A program made the translations under genes and the position numbers. The notes below the pieces were generated by a model. The model was not told the DNA's origin, ran no database searches, and worked only from the letters and a program-made list of their open reading frames with translations. From JAPLST01 sp964397565 (GTDB lineage Bacteria > Auribacterota > UBA3054 > JAPLST01), in the NCBI GenBank assembly GCA_964397565.1, contig CAYNJC010000010.1, positions 1 to 64,000 of the forward strand: a DNA stretch of 64,000 bases, written 5' to 3'. Positions 16,147 through 23,855 of this stretch are shown one piece after another. Numbering within the stretch: position 1 is the first letter of the stretch; the number at the start of each line of letters is the position of its first letter.

Positions 16147-17985
16147 TTATTCGACCCCGCCGGGGTCGGATGAATCGGGGTACACCTGCAGCGCCCGGTT
16201 CCATTGCTGCAAGGCCGCGATGCGCACCGCCGGCTTCTCTGGCAACTGCAACGGCCGGCCGCGCGTGTCAATGATCAAGCCGACGACACCGCCGCGGACG
16301 GTCTTCGTCAGCGGCTTGCCTTTGCCGGCGCCGAGGTTGAAATGGCGCGTCGGCCGCAGCGTCAACTCGGCTGTTTCGCCGTCGTAGAGCGGCAGCACAC
16401 GCATCTCGCCCGCCGCGAATGTGTGCGTCTCGCCGCGCAGCGTCAGCGTCAGGCACGGCGTGCCGTACGGCGCGCTGCCGACCGGCGCGACTACCGCGCC
16501 CAAGTGGACCAGACAGTCGGCTTCAAACACCTCGATCGCGGCGCGCTCGTTGATCTGCGCCAGCACGCCCAGGTGCGGCATCATAAAAATCGAATCGACG
16601 GCCAATTGGGTCACGCCCTCGGGCGCAAAGCCGTCAATCATCATCAAGGCCGCCTGCTGCCGCCGCGGCGCGTGCGACAAGACGCCGCCGCTGCCAACCA
16701 GCATGTCGAGCGTCAGCATGTTGACCAGGGTCGCGCCCGAAGTCGCTTGCGAAAAGGCGTCACCAATGGTGCGCTGCTGCTGCACGCCTTTCAGCCCGAC
16801 CGCCATGTTCTTGTGCTGAATAAACGCCAGCCGCAGGGCTTCGCGGCAAATGGCCTGCTCAATCATCAAGCTCTCGCGCTGTTGCGGGATGGTCGTCGGG
16901 CGAATCATTTTGTTGCGAATGCCGTTGCGCAACAGGCGCTCGTCCACGTCAAACGGAATCCAGCGCATGATGTTCGGAATTGTCGCCTCGGCCACCACAT
17001 TCGAAATGCTGTAGCTCATGCCAAGATTGGCGCTGACCGTGCGGTTGAAAACCTGGGCGCTGGCCGGATCGGCCGCCTCGGTGCGAAAGACGCTAAACAC
17101 ATCCGTGGTCGCCCCGCCAATGTCGACGCCGACGACCTGAATGCTTTCGCGCCGCGCGATCAATTGCATGATGTCACCGACGGCGCCGGGCGTCGGCATG
17201 ATCGGCGCCGAGGTCCACGTCATCAGTTTTTTGTAGCCGGGCGCGTGCGCCATGACATGCTCGAGAAACAGGTCGTGAATCGCGTCGCGCGCCGGTTTCA
17301 AGTTTTCGCACTCGAGCGTCGGGCGGATATTAGCGACAATCTGCAGCGCGCTCTTGCCGCCCAAGGTGGCCTGGATCGCAGTGCGCGCTTCAATGTTGCC
17401 GGCATACACGACCGGCAAACGATAATCACTGCCAAAACGCGGCTTGGGATCGGCCGCGGCGATGATCTCGGCCAGACTGACGACGTGCCGGACTGTGCCG
17501 CCGTCCGTGCCGCCCGAGAGCAGAATCATATCGGGCCGCAAGTTGCGGATGCGCTCGATGCGCTGGAAGACCCGCCGCTTGTCGTTGGTGGCCAGGGTAT
17601 CCATCACGATCGCGCCGGCGCCGAGGGCGGCGCGCGCGGCACTTTCGGCCGTCATTTGCAGCACGACCCCGGCAACCATCATCTGCAACCCGCCGCCCGC
17701 ACTCGATGTCGAGACATACGCGTCCGCGCCACTGCCGTCGGGCTGGCGCGGCACCAGCAGATGATCGTTCTCAACAAAACGGCGGCCGGTCAAATCCTCG
17801 ATTTCCTGCATGGCATTGACCACGCCGCAGGTCACATCCTCGGCCGGCGCTTCAACGGTGGTGGGCGCTTCGCCGCGCGCGGTCAGGCGATAATGCCCGT
17901 CACGCTGCTCGATCAAAATCGCCTTGGTAGTGGTCGAGCCACAATCGGTCGCAAGAATGACGTTCAAATTGGAGGGCGTGGTCAT
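16147..17985 (-). CDS. Glutamate mutase L (MutL/GlmL)-like ASKHA ATPase
   Basis: 612 residues from the ATG at 17985, which has GAGGA about ten bases upstream; a longer frame to 18027 would overlap the neighbouring gene. The N-terminus carries the ASKHA phosphate-binding motif (DCGSTTTKAI) and further Gly-rich blocks (STSSAGGGLQM, VGVDIGGATTDVFS) typical of the GlmL family, annotated as reactivating or chaperone-like partners of adenosylcobalamin mutases. No mutase E or S subunit and no cobalamin gene is present here; the family is instead embedded in a membrane-protein operon. An ATPase that energises or assembles that complex is the simplest inference. Confidence 0.85.
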   Translation of the reverse strand: MTTPSNLNVILATDCGSTTTKAILIEQRDGHYRLTARGEAPTTVEAPAEDVTCGVVNAMQEIEDLTGRRFVENDHLLVPRQPDGSGADAYVSTSSAGGGLQMMVAGVVLQMTAESAARAALGAGAIVMDTLATNDKRRVFQRIERIRNLRPDMILLSGGTDGGTVRHVVSLAEIIAAADPKPRFGSDYRLPVVYAGNIEARTAIQATLGGKSALQIVANIRPTLECENLKPARDAIHDLFLEHVMAHAPGYKKLMTWTSAPIMPTPGAVGDIMQLIARRESIQVVGVDIGGATTDVFSVFRTEAADPASAQVFNRTVSANLGMSYSISNVVAEATIPNIMRWIPFDVDERLLRNGIRNKMIRPTTIPQQRESLMIEQAICREALRLAFIQHKNMAVGLKGVQQQRTIGDAFSQATSGATLVNMLTLDMLVGSGGVLSHAPRRQQAALMMIDGFAPEGVTQLAVDSIFMMPHLGVLAQINERAAIEVFEADCLVHLGAVVAPVGSAPYGTPCLTLTLRGETHTFAAGEMRVLPLYDGETAELTLRPTRHFNLGAGKGKPLTKTVRGGVVGLIIDTRGRPLQLPEKPAVRIAALQQWNRALQVYPDSSDPGGVE

Positions 17986-17998
17986 CGGGCAACAGTCC

Positions 17999-18310
17999 TC
18001 AGGCAGTATGTGCCGGTTGCGCCGCACGCGTTTCGATGGCGCGCACCAGCAGCTCGATGTTGTGCGACTCTTGCAGCAGGTCGATCACCTCATCCATGCG
18101 CGCGGCCGACACGAAGATCGCCAACAGCGGCGATAACACGAGCAAAAGCTGGGAAGACAGGCGCGCCAAGGGCTTGACCGATTCCAGCAATAATACGGCC
18201 GGCGCGGCCATGCGCCGCGCGCAAATGCGTGTGGCCAACGTCGCGATCAGCGCGCGGTGATCGCGCTGCGACTGCGGTGCCGCAAAAGCCTGACTGGTGA
18301 ACATACTCAT
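17999..18310 (-). CDS. Small membrane protein heading the MutL/DUF6754 operon
   Basis: 103 residues with one strong hydrophobic segment (about 50-69, LLLVLSPLLAIFVS) and an acidic/amphipathic C-terminal half. It ends 13 bp before the MutL-like gene and is the first gene after the promoter at 18364-18392. Proteins of similar size and pattern precede MutL-like genes in comparable clusters, as far as I recall. No function can be assigned. Confidence 0.65.
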   Translation of the reverse strand: MSMFTSQAFAAPQSQRDHRALIATLATRICARRMAAPAVLLLESVKPLARLSSQLLLVLSPLLAIFVSAARMDEVIDLLQESHNIELLVRAIETRAAQPAHTA

Positions 18311-18363
18311 GGGTGGTTATCGTTGCGCGGCGAGCCGCGCGTGACTATTCCTGCAAAGCCCAA

Positions 18364-18392
18364 AGTATATCAGAAGTGACCGGCAGCGTCAA
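18364..18392 (-). promoter_or_regulatory. Sigma-70-type promoter of the MutL/DUF6754 operon
   Basis: Reading the minus strand: TTGACG at 18392-18387, a 17-nt spacer and TATACT at 18369-18364, about 50 bp before the first ATG. A divergent extended -10 (TGTTACAAT, 18414-18422 on the plus strand) would serve the FAD oxidoreductase. Confidence 0.7.
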
Positions 18393-18449
18393 CCGCACAA
18401 TTTGCCATGCTTTTGTTACAATACTGGCTCACATTCCGCGAGGATGACC

Positions 18450-19670
18450 ATGCTTGCTCCCCAGCCGTATGACGTGGTGATTGCCGGCGCGGGCATTGCC
18501 GGCTGCGCGGCGGCGCTCGAAGCGGCACGCACTGGCGCGCGCGTCGCTCTGCTTGAAAAAACCGTGCTGCCGGGCGGCCTGGCCACCGCCGGCCTGGTCC
18601 ATGTCTATCTGCCGCTGTGTGACGGCAATGGCACCCAGGTCAGTTGCGGCATCGCTGAAGAATTGCTGCAGGCCAGCATCAAGTATGGCCCCGGCGCAAT
18701 TCCGGCCTGTTGGCGCGCCGGACACGCCGCACCGGAGCACGAGCGATTTCGCGTGGTCTTCTCGCCGGCGGCGTTTGTGCTGGCACTAGATGAACTGCTG
18801 GAACTGGCCGGCGTGACGCTGTGGTATGACTCGGTCGTGTGCGCAACCCGGGTTGAGGCCGGGCGCGTCACCACCCTCGAGGTCGAAAACAAGAGCGGGC
18901 GCAGTCGCGTACACGCCGCGTGCTTTGTGGATGCCACCGGCGATGCCGACCTGGCGCGCCAGGCGGGCGCCGCGTATGTCGAGCAAGAAAATTGGCTGTC
19001 GTTATGGGCGCTCGAAGCGACCCTGGCGCGCGCCCGTGACGCCGTGCAATGCGGCGCCAGCACGCCCTTGTTGAACCCAATCACGGCCGGCAGCGACAAT
19101 GTCGGCAACGGCCATCCACCCGGCACAAAAAAATGGCGCGGGACAAACGGCCGCGATATTTCCAACTATGTGATTGAAAGTCGCCGCCTGTTGCGTGCAC
19201 ATTATCAGCAATGCCAGCGCGAACTGGGCGCGCATGGCCGCAGCGCCGCATTTCCGCTGACACTGCCGGGCATGGCACAGTTGCGCACGACTTGCGCGGT
19301 GGTCGGCCGCACGACCATGCGCGCGGGCGAGGCCTGGCAGGCGCGCACCGATGCGATCGGGTTGGTGGCAGACTGGCGCAAGCCGGGCTTTGTCTGGGAG
19401 ATGCCATTTGGCGCATTGCTGCCGCGCGATGTGCGTGGCATGCTGATGGCCGGGCGCTGCATGGCGAGTGTGGACGATGCCTGGGAAGTGACGCGTGTGA
19501 TTCCGGCGGCGGCGGTCAGCGGCCAGGCGGCCGGCGCGGCGGCGGCGTTGGCGGCACGGCAGGGCATCACACCGGATGCACTGGACGTGGCGCACCTGCA
19601 GGAACACTTGCGGGCGCGCGGCGTGCCGCTGCAGTATGCCGACGTCGGCCTGCGGGCGCGGGCGGGCTAG
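18450..19670 (+). CDS. FAD-dependent oxidoreductase (FAD_oxidored type)
   Basis: 406 residues. The ATG at 18450 is chosen because GCGAGG ends six bases before it; ATG 18444 would place the same motif too close. The N-terminus has the Rossmann dinucleotide motif (VVIAGAGIAGCAAALEA) and a second Gly-rich block (LPGGLATAGLV), and the C-terminal part has the expected FAD-contact segment (GMLMAGRCMASV, AAVSGQAAGAAAALA). This is the family of FAD enzymes often annotated only as FAD-dependent oxidoreductase and common in planctomycetes and relatives, frequently linked to sugar degradation. The substrate is unknown. It is divergent from the membrane operon and stands alone. Confidence 0.85.
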   Translation: MLAPQPYDVVIAGAGIAGCAAALEAARTGARVALLEKTVLPGGLATAGLVHVYLPLCDGNGTQVSCGIAEELLQASIKYGPGAIPACWRAGHAAPEHERFRVVFSPAAFVLALDELLELAGVTLWYDSVVCATRVEAGRVTTLEVENKSGRSRVHAACFVDATGDADLARQAGAAYVEQENWLSLWALEATLARARDAVQCGASTPLLNPITAGSDNVGNGHPPGTKKWRGTNGRDISNYVIESRRLLRAHYQQCQRELGAHGRSAAFPLTLPGMAQLRTTCAVVGRTTMRAGEAWQARTDAIGLVADWRKPGFVWEMPFGALLPRDVRGMLMAGRCMASVDDAWEVTRVIPAAAVSGQAAGAAAALAARQGITPDALDVAHLQEHLRARGVPLQYADVGLRARAG

Positions 19671-19699
19671 CCGCGGAAGCCGTCCTGGTTGGGCGTTGC

Positions 19700-19863
19700 T
19701 GCTCATGCTTTTTCTGTGACTGATCCGCATGATCCGTCCGCTCCATGAACCGTTCGCAGAAGAACACCGTGCCGTCGTAGATGATCGTCGTCACCTGAAA
19801 CGAGCGCACGCATCGATAGCCCCCGCTGGGGCGCAGCCGTTTCCCGCCTGGGTTTGTGCTCAT
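19700..19863 (-). pseudogene. Truncated four-helix-bundle-suffix (IVP-like) gene
   Basis: From ATG 19863 the minus strand reads a short peptide with GGYRCVRSFQV, IIYDGTVFFCERFMER and a trailing DQ. This matches the opening of four-helix-bundle-suffix proteins (TIGR04258-like; usual pattern GGYRKLxSFQxA, YDxTVxFC, RTHDQMVQAARSG). Homology stops at about 19715, before the QAARSG block, and the frame runs on into sequence antisense to the FAD gene end. It is therefore a 5' remnant. The rest of 19671-20109 shows no further gene. Confidence 0.5.
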
Positions 19864-20109
19864 ACCAATCGTATGCTTTTGATGAGTGCTTCCCGAATCA
19901 CGCGTTGCGCAATCCACCGCGTGGTAGCTGCCGGTAGCGCCAGCTTTGCACTGGTGTGCAAGAGCCAGCCAATGATAACAGCAAGCCACGTGTGCGACAC
20001 CCACACCACACCACACAGCTTAAACAAGCCCCCTTCGATCTGGTTGTGTCCGTTTTGCATAAGACGCTGTAACACGCGCTAGCATGAGAATGTTGCAGCT
20101 TTTTTGTTT

Positions 20110-20327
20110 TACTCATGAATGCGCTTTCTACTTTGCAGCGTCCTTGCCGCCCGCGGTGAGGGCGGCTTCTGCAGCCGCGGTCATCCGCGCCGTTGACGGG
20201 ATCGCCGCCGTTGGCGGGATCGCCGCCTTTGACGGGACTAGGCTGGTGCCTTAGCTAGCCAAGCCAGCTCCAAGCAGGCGCCCGCGGCCACAATTGGCAT
20301 GACACCTAGTAAGCGCATTCATTAGTA
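20110..20327. mobile_element. MITE-like element, copy 1
   Basis: 218 bp bounded by imperfect terminal inverted repeats (TACTCATGAATGCGC on the left, TACTAATGAATGCGC read inward from the right) and by TA at each end. The interior carries a GCCGCCC/GGGCGGC hairpin and several GACGGGAT or GGCGGGAT words, and has no ORF. Interior and ends match the element at 41853-42035 closely. The bases from 20328 to 20479 show nothing recognisable. Confidence 0.75.
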
Positions 20328-20479
20328 ATGGTTGTCGCTCTGGGTCTGGCATGGTGGCTCGTGCGTTTGTGCGCGCACAATAAACACAGTGCTGCGTCGA
20401 CGGCACGAGCGCCCGTGGCAACGCCGGCTGCAAGACGCGCGCGCGGCATCGCACCCTGCAACCCGATGCGGATAATGGC

Positions 20480-21145
20480 TTACTGGCCGTAGGTCGCGTG
20501 ATAGCGGCCCCACCACTTTTCGATTTCGCCCGGCGGCAGGGACGCGGAGGTGCCCAGCATCTGCGCCAGCCAGACGGTGCGCGCCGCATCTTCCACCATG
20601 ATGGCCGCTTTGAGCGCCGTGGCGGGCGACACATCAAAGGTGAAGACACCGTGATGCCTGAGCAGGATGGCCGGGCCGCGCCCGCGGTGTTGCATAATCG
20701 TGCTGGCGATATGATCGTCCACATTGTCAACATACGGCGCGCACGGGATTTCAGCGCCGAATTCGTCGGCGATGGCGGTCAGGATGCAGGGAATCGCGCG
20801 GCCGATCGCGGCAAAGGCCGTGGCGTAATTTGAATGGGTGTGAATCACACCGCCGAGCCGCGTGTCTTTTTGGTACAGCAACAAATGATGCAGAAGATCC
20901 ACCGAGGGCTTCTTGCCGCCCAGATGCGCGCCGCTGGTCGCATCCACAATCGCCAGATCGTCCGGGCGCAGCACCTCGTACTCAATGCCGGAGGGCTTGA
21001 TGACCATCCGGTTGGTCGCGCGATCAATACCGCTGGCGTTGCCGCTGGTGGCGGTGACCAAGCCGGCCTTGGGCAGCGCGCAGTTGACGCGCCATACTTC
21101 CTGCACAAGGGCGTTGAAATCCATATTATTGGTGGTGGTAGACAT
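20480..21145 (-). CDS. araD: L-ribulose-5-phosphate 4-epimerase (class II aldolase family)
   Basis: 221 residues from ATG 21145, or 214 from ATG 21124; the first overlaps the isomerase gene by 20 bp and has a weak GGCTGGG upstream, the second follows its stop by one base, and I cannot decide between them. Class II aldolase features are clear: LPKAGLVTATSGNAS (phosphate site), IVIKPSG-like segment, zinc ligands in HTHSNY and HHGVF. The C-terminal WWGRYHATYGQ is characteristic of AraD rather than fuculose aldolase. It interconverts L-ribulose 5-phosphate and D-xylulose 5-phosphate. Co-transcribed with the isomerase; no ribulokinase gene is present nearby. Confidence 0.88.
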   Translation of the reverse strand: MSTTTNNMDFNALVQEVWRVNCALPKAGLVTATSGNASGIDRATNRMVIKPSGIEYEVLRPDDLAIVDATSGAHLGGKKPSVDLLHHLLLYQKDTRLGGVIHTHSNYATAFAAIGRAIPCILTAIADEFGAEIPCAPYVDNVDDHIASTIMQHRGRGPAILLRHHGVFTFDVSPATALKAAIMVEDAARTVWLAQMLGTSASLPPGEIEKWWGRYHATYGQ

Positions 21146-22535
21146 CCCAGCCGAGATAATTGTCGAGCGCATCAACGATGGCGGCCGAGACCGTACCGCG
21201 ATTGATCGCCACATGATGTTCGAAGCCGAAGCGGCAAATGAACTGCAGCAAGGCCTGCAACTGCGGGATGCGCATCACGCCATAGCCGCCGAACGTGTCG
21301 AGCTTGTCATTGGTAAACTCGCCTTCGCCGGTGTAGGCCGTAATGCCGCCGCGCAGGTCGTCGGTGCTGATCCGGCAGTACGTCAGCGGGCCGGGCGCCA
21401 GCGGGCCGACAATCGTGCCGTAAGTGTTGTCCTTGCCGACGCTGCTGGCGATGATCGCCTGGTAATCCATGGTGGCGGCCTTGAACATATCCTTTGGCAG
21501 ATTCGAGCAGTGAAAGACCACGCACTTGTCGGGATCATCCTGGAAATTGTTGTTCCAATCCACCAGGGCGCTGCAGGTTTGGGTGGCGCACTGCAAGGTC
21601 AGCATGGCCAGCAAGCCGCCGACATCCACCTCGCAGGCGCTTGGCACCAGCGCATTGCTGCTCATTGACATGACCGTGCAGGGCACGACGCCAAAATACT
21701 GTTCGAGCGAAGTCCAGCATTGAATAGCCGTGCCCAGCAGCTCGTTTTCGCGCACAAACCGGTCAATGACCGCGCCCAGTTTGGCCATTTTCAGGATGGC
21801 CGCGCCGGGCACATCGCGGGTACTGACATATTCATTGATGGCCTTCACTTTGGCTTGCACGGCGGGATCGCTCTCGGCCAGCTTGTCGCATTGGCCCAGG
21901 ACTTCGGAGAGGTCAAGCGTTTCGACGGTGATGCCGGCATGTTCAAATAATTTCTCGCTGTAGCGCACGGTGTTGAACGCGGCCGGGCGCGCGCCAATGG
22001 CGCCGACGCGCGCATGCCGCAGCGTTTTGACAATCCGGCAGGTGGCGGCAAACGCGGCCAGGTCCTCCAGAAAATCGGCGGCGTCCGGTGCGCAGGTGTG
22101 CTGCGTCGTCAGCGTGAATTTGATGCCGTACTGGCGCAGATTATTGGCGACTGAGATTTTGCCGCAAAAACTGTCACGGCGATGCGCACAGGTCATCTTC
22201 GCGGCGTCATCGGGATAGGCGTGCAGCAACACAGGCATATTCAGGTCGGCCAGGCGCAACGCATTGGCGATGGCGCGCTCATCGCCGAAATTCGGCAAGG
22301 TGACGATCACGCCATCAATGACGTCGCGGTGCGCGCGCAACAATTCGGCGCATTTTTGCGCGTCAGCATACGACTCGATCGCGCCGAAACAGGACGTGGC
22401 ATCAGACTCAAGGCAGAGACATGTATAGCCCTGCTGCTCGAGAGATTTCAGCATCAGGGCACGCCCGGCCTTGCACAAATCGGCCGGAAAAAACCCGCGA
22501 TTGCCGACGATAACGGCGAAGGTTGTTGGGTGCAT
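21126..22535 (-). CDS. L-fucose/L-arabinose isomerase family protein
   Basis: 469 residues; ATG 22535 is preceded by AGGA and by a good promoter. The sequence fits the fucose/arabinose-isomerase superfamily: an N-terminal Rossmann-like domain (VTLPNFGDERAIANALR, HAYPDD), a central segment with Glu/Asp metal-ligand candidates (ACEVDVGG) and a C-terminal domain (GEGEFTNDKLDTFGGYG). Paired with AraD it probably converts an aldopentose or deoxyhexose to its ketose, L-arabinose to L-ribulose being the likely reaction. It is not a classical AraA, so substrate preference is uncertain. Confidence 0.8.
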   Translation of the reverse strand: MHPTTFAVIVGNRGFFPADLCKAGRALMLKSLEQQGYTCLCLESDATSCFGAIESYADAQKCAELLRAHRDVIDGVIVTLPNFGDERAIANALRLADLNMPVLLHAYPDDAAKMTCAHRRDSFCGKISVANNLRQYGIKFTLTTQHTCAPDAADFLEDLAAFAATCRIVKTLRHARVGAIGARPAAFNTVRYSEKLFEHAGITVETLDLSEVLGQCDKLAESDPAVQAKVKAINEYVSTRDVPGAAILKMAKLGAVIDRFVRENELLGTAIQCWTSLEQYFGVVPCTVMSMSSNALVPSACEVDVGGLLAMLTLQCATQTCSALVDWNNNFQDDPDKCVVFHCSNLPKDMFKAATMDYQAIIASSVGKDNTYGTIVGPLAPGPLTYCRISTDDLRGGITAYTGEGEFTNDKLDTFGGYGVMRIPQLQALLQFICRFGFEHHVAINRGTVSAAIVDALDNYLGWDVYHHQ

Positions 22536-22585
22536 CAAGAATCCTGTGGGTGCGTTAGCCAGGTGCGGGTAATCCGCGCACAAGT

Positions 22586-22615
22586 ATCCTATCAGAAAGC
22601 GGGCGCGCGTGTCAA
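22586..22615 (-). promoter_or_regulatory. Promoter of the isomerase-araD pair
   Basis: Minus strand: TTGACA at 22615-22610, 18-nt spacer, TAGGAT at 22591-22586, about 50 bp before ATG 22535. The -35 box overlaps the last codons of the upstream DUF2784 gene. Confidence 0.6.
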
Positions 22616-22995
22616 CGCCGCCAGCGCGGCGGCGCGGCCAGCAGCGTCGCAATAAGCAACAGGGTGAACAGGCTGTAGGCCACGATGAAGACGCAGCCGG
22701 GCGCATCAAAGAAAATCAGGCGTTGCAGCCAACGGGCGACAAATGATGTGGCCGGACTGCCGCCGGCCGGCGCACGCAACGCATCTTCCCACACCGTCAG
22801 CGGGCAGGCCACGCCGCACCACGTCTCCAGCACCACAAGGCCCATCGCTGCCAGATGCAGACAACGGAACCACGGGTTGCGGATCCATGTCCAGCGGCGG
22901 ATGATGCCCGCCACAATCACGACAAAACCGCCGACCACAAAGACGATGTAGGCGGCATGCACCAGCAGCACAAGATCCGCCAGAAGCGCACGCAT
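22612..22995 (-). CDS. DUF2784 family membrane protein
   Basis: 127 residues, four hydrophobic segments (starting LLADLVLLVHAAYIVFVV, then near 45-62, 92-108 inclusive of the Phe-rich IFFDAPG, and 108-122). The pattern, including RNPWFRCLHLAAM and TVWEDALR, is that of DUF2784, small four-helix inner-membrane proteins of unknown function. ATG 22995 lies eight bases after the stop of the RibD-C-like gene, so the two are one transcript. Confidence 0.85.
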   Translation of the reverse strand: MRALLADLVLLVHAAYIVFVVGGFVVIVAGIIRRWTWIRNPWFRCLHLAAMGLVVLETWCGVACPLTVWEDALRAPAGGSPATSFVARWLQRLIFFDAPGCVFIVAYSLFTLLLIATLLAAPPRWRR

Positions 22996-23003
22996 GGCCG
23001 GGC

Positions 23004-23684
23004 TCAGGCGTGCGCCTTGTTGATGACATCGTAGCTCAGCAACACAATGTCGTCTTGCTGCTGCTCGATGCCCTTGAGGCGCAGCGTGATCACCGCGTCC
23101 GGCGTACACAGGTCGGGCGCGCGGAAAAAAATCTGGGGACTCATGCCGCCCACCAGTGCGGGATGTAGCAGCAGATGGACTTCATCCACCAACCCGGCGC
23201 GCAGCAACACGCCATTGAGTGTGCCGCCGCTGTCGACGCGGATGACGCGCACGCCGTACTCCGTGTGCAGCACCTCCAGCGCGCGGGAAAAATCAACCTG
23301 CGTGTCGCCGATGATGATGTGCTTGATCGCGCGGTCGTCCAGGTACTGCAAATAGTCGCGCGGGGTGCGTTCGCTGCATAACACGACGCAATCCCGCCAA
23401 TAGGGCTGCGCGCGCCAGTAATGCCAGGTGCGCACGCGCCCGCGGCTGTCGGGCACGATGAGCAGCGGGCGTTCATCGGACGGGTCTGCCGCGCCGCCCG
23501 CTGCATCCATCGCCGTCTCTTCAGGAATCTCATCCGGCGCCCGCAGCAGCGTGTCACAGCCGGCCAAGGTGGCATCTTCGTGCCAGCGCGGAACCAGACT
23601 GTAAAAGAGCGCAATGTCGGGCTGGAACCAATCAATCCGCCCATCCACACTGACGGCATTGTAGATAATGACCTGTGGTTTCAT
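23004..23684 (-). CDS. RibD C-terminal-domain (DHFR-like) reductase
   Basis: 226 residues; ATG 23684 is the first sensible start because the frame upstream runs into the tRNA gene. The fold is the NADPH-dependent RibD_C/DHFR type: it opens with VIIYNAVSVDGRI, has HIIIGDTQVDFSRALE and VIRVDSGGTLNGVLLRAGLVDEVHLLLHP, the conserved glycine and substrate loop of pyrimidine-deaminase/reductase C-terminal domains. No deaminase domain is attached. It may act in riboflavin or related diaminopyrimidine reduction or be an orphan reductase; no other rib gene is nearby. Confidence 0.85.
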   Translation of the reverse strand: MKPQVIIYNAVSVDGRIDWFQPDIALFYSLVPRWHEDATLAGCDTLLRAPDEIPEETAMDAAGGAADPSDERPLLIVPDSRGRVRTWHYWRAQPYWRDCVVLCSERTPRDYLQYLDDRAIKHIIIGDTQVDFSRALEVLHTEYGVRVIRVDSGGTLNGVLLRAGLVDEVHLLLHPALVGGMSPQIFFRAPDLCTPDAVITLRLKGIEQQQDDIVLLSYDVINKAHA

Positions 23685-23728
23685 AATGGCGCAGCGGGGC
23701 TGTGGCACGGGCCGTGGGTGACGGACTA

Positions 23729-23805
23729 TGGTCGGGGCGACTGGATTCGAACCAGCGACTTCTTGCTCCCAAAGCAAGCGCTCTACCAGACTGAGCTACG
23801 CCCCG
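23729..23805 (-). tRNA. tRNA-Pro (anticodon UGG)
   Basis: The minus strand folds into a complete cloverleaf: acceptor CGGGGCG/CGCCCCG, D-arm GCTC/GAGC, anticodon stem CTTGC/GCAAG with loop TTTGGGA (anticodon TGG), a T-arm with TTCGAAT, discriminator A and an encoded CCA (23731-23729). The initial C1-G72 pair is typical of bacterial proline tRNAs. Confidence 0.97.
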
Positions 23806-23855
23806 CAACCTGGCTGCAATGCAGCCCATCATGATATGAAAGCCGCTGCGAGATG

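Noticed and set aside
15001..16173. 390-codon plus-strand frame opposite the barrel/KOW gene
   Set aside because: Arg/His-rich shadow of the real minus-strand gene; runs into heptad repeats and hairpins.
16147..17985. Part of a cobalamin-dependent glutamate mutase
   Set aside because: Only the L-type ATPase is present; no E or S subunit, methylaspartase or cobalamin gene in the operon.
16204..18177. 657-codon open frame antisense to the MutL-like gene
   Set aside because: Composition is that expected of the complement of a GC3-biased gene; the opposite strand has a recognised family, and the frame has no start context or domain.
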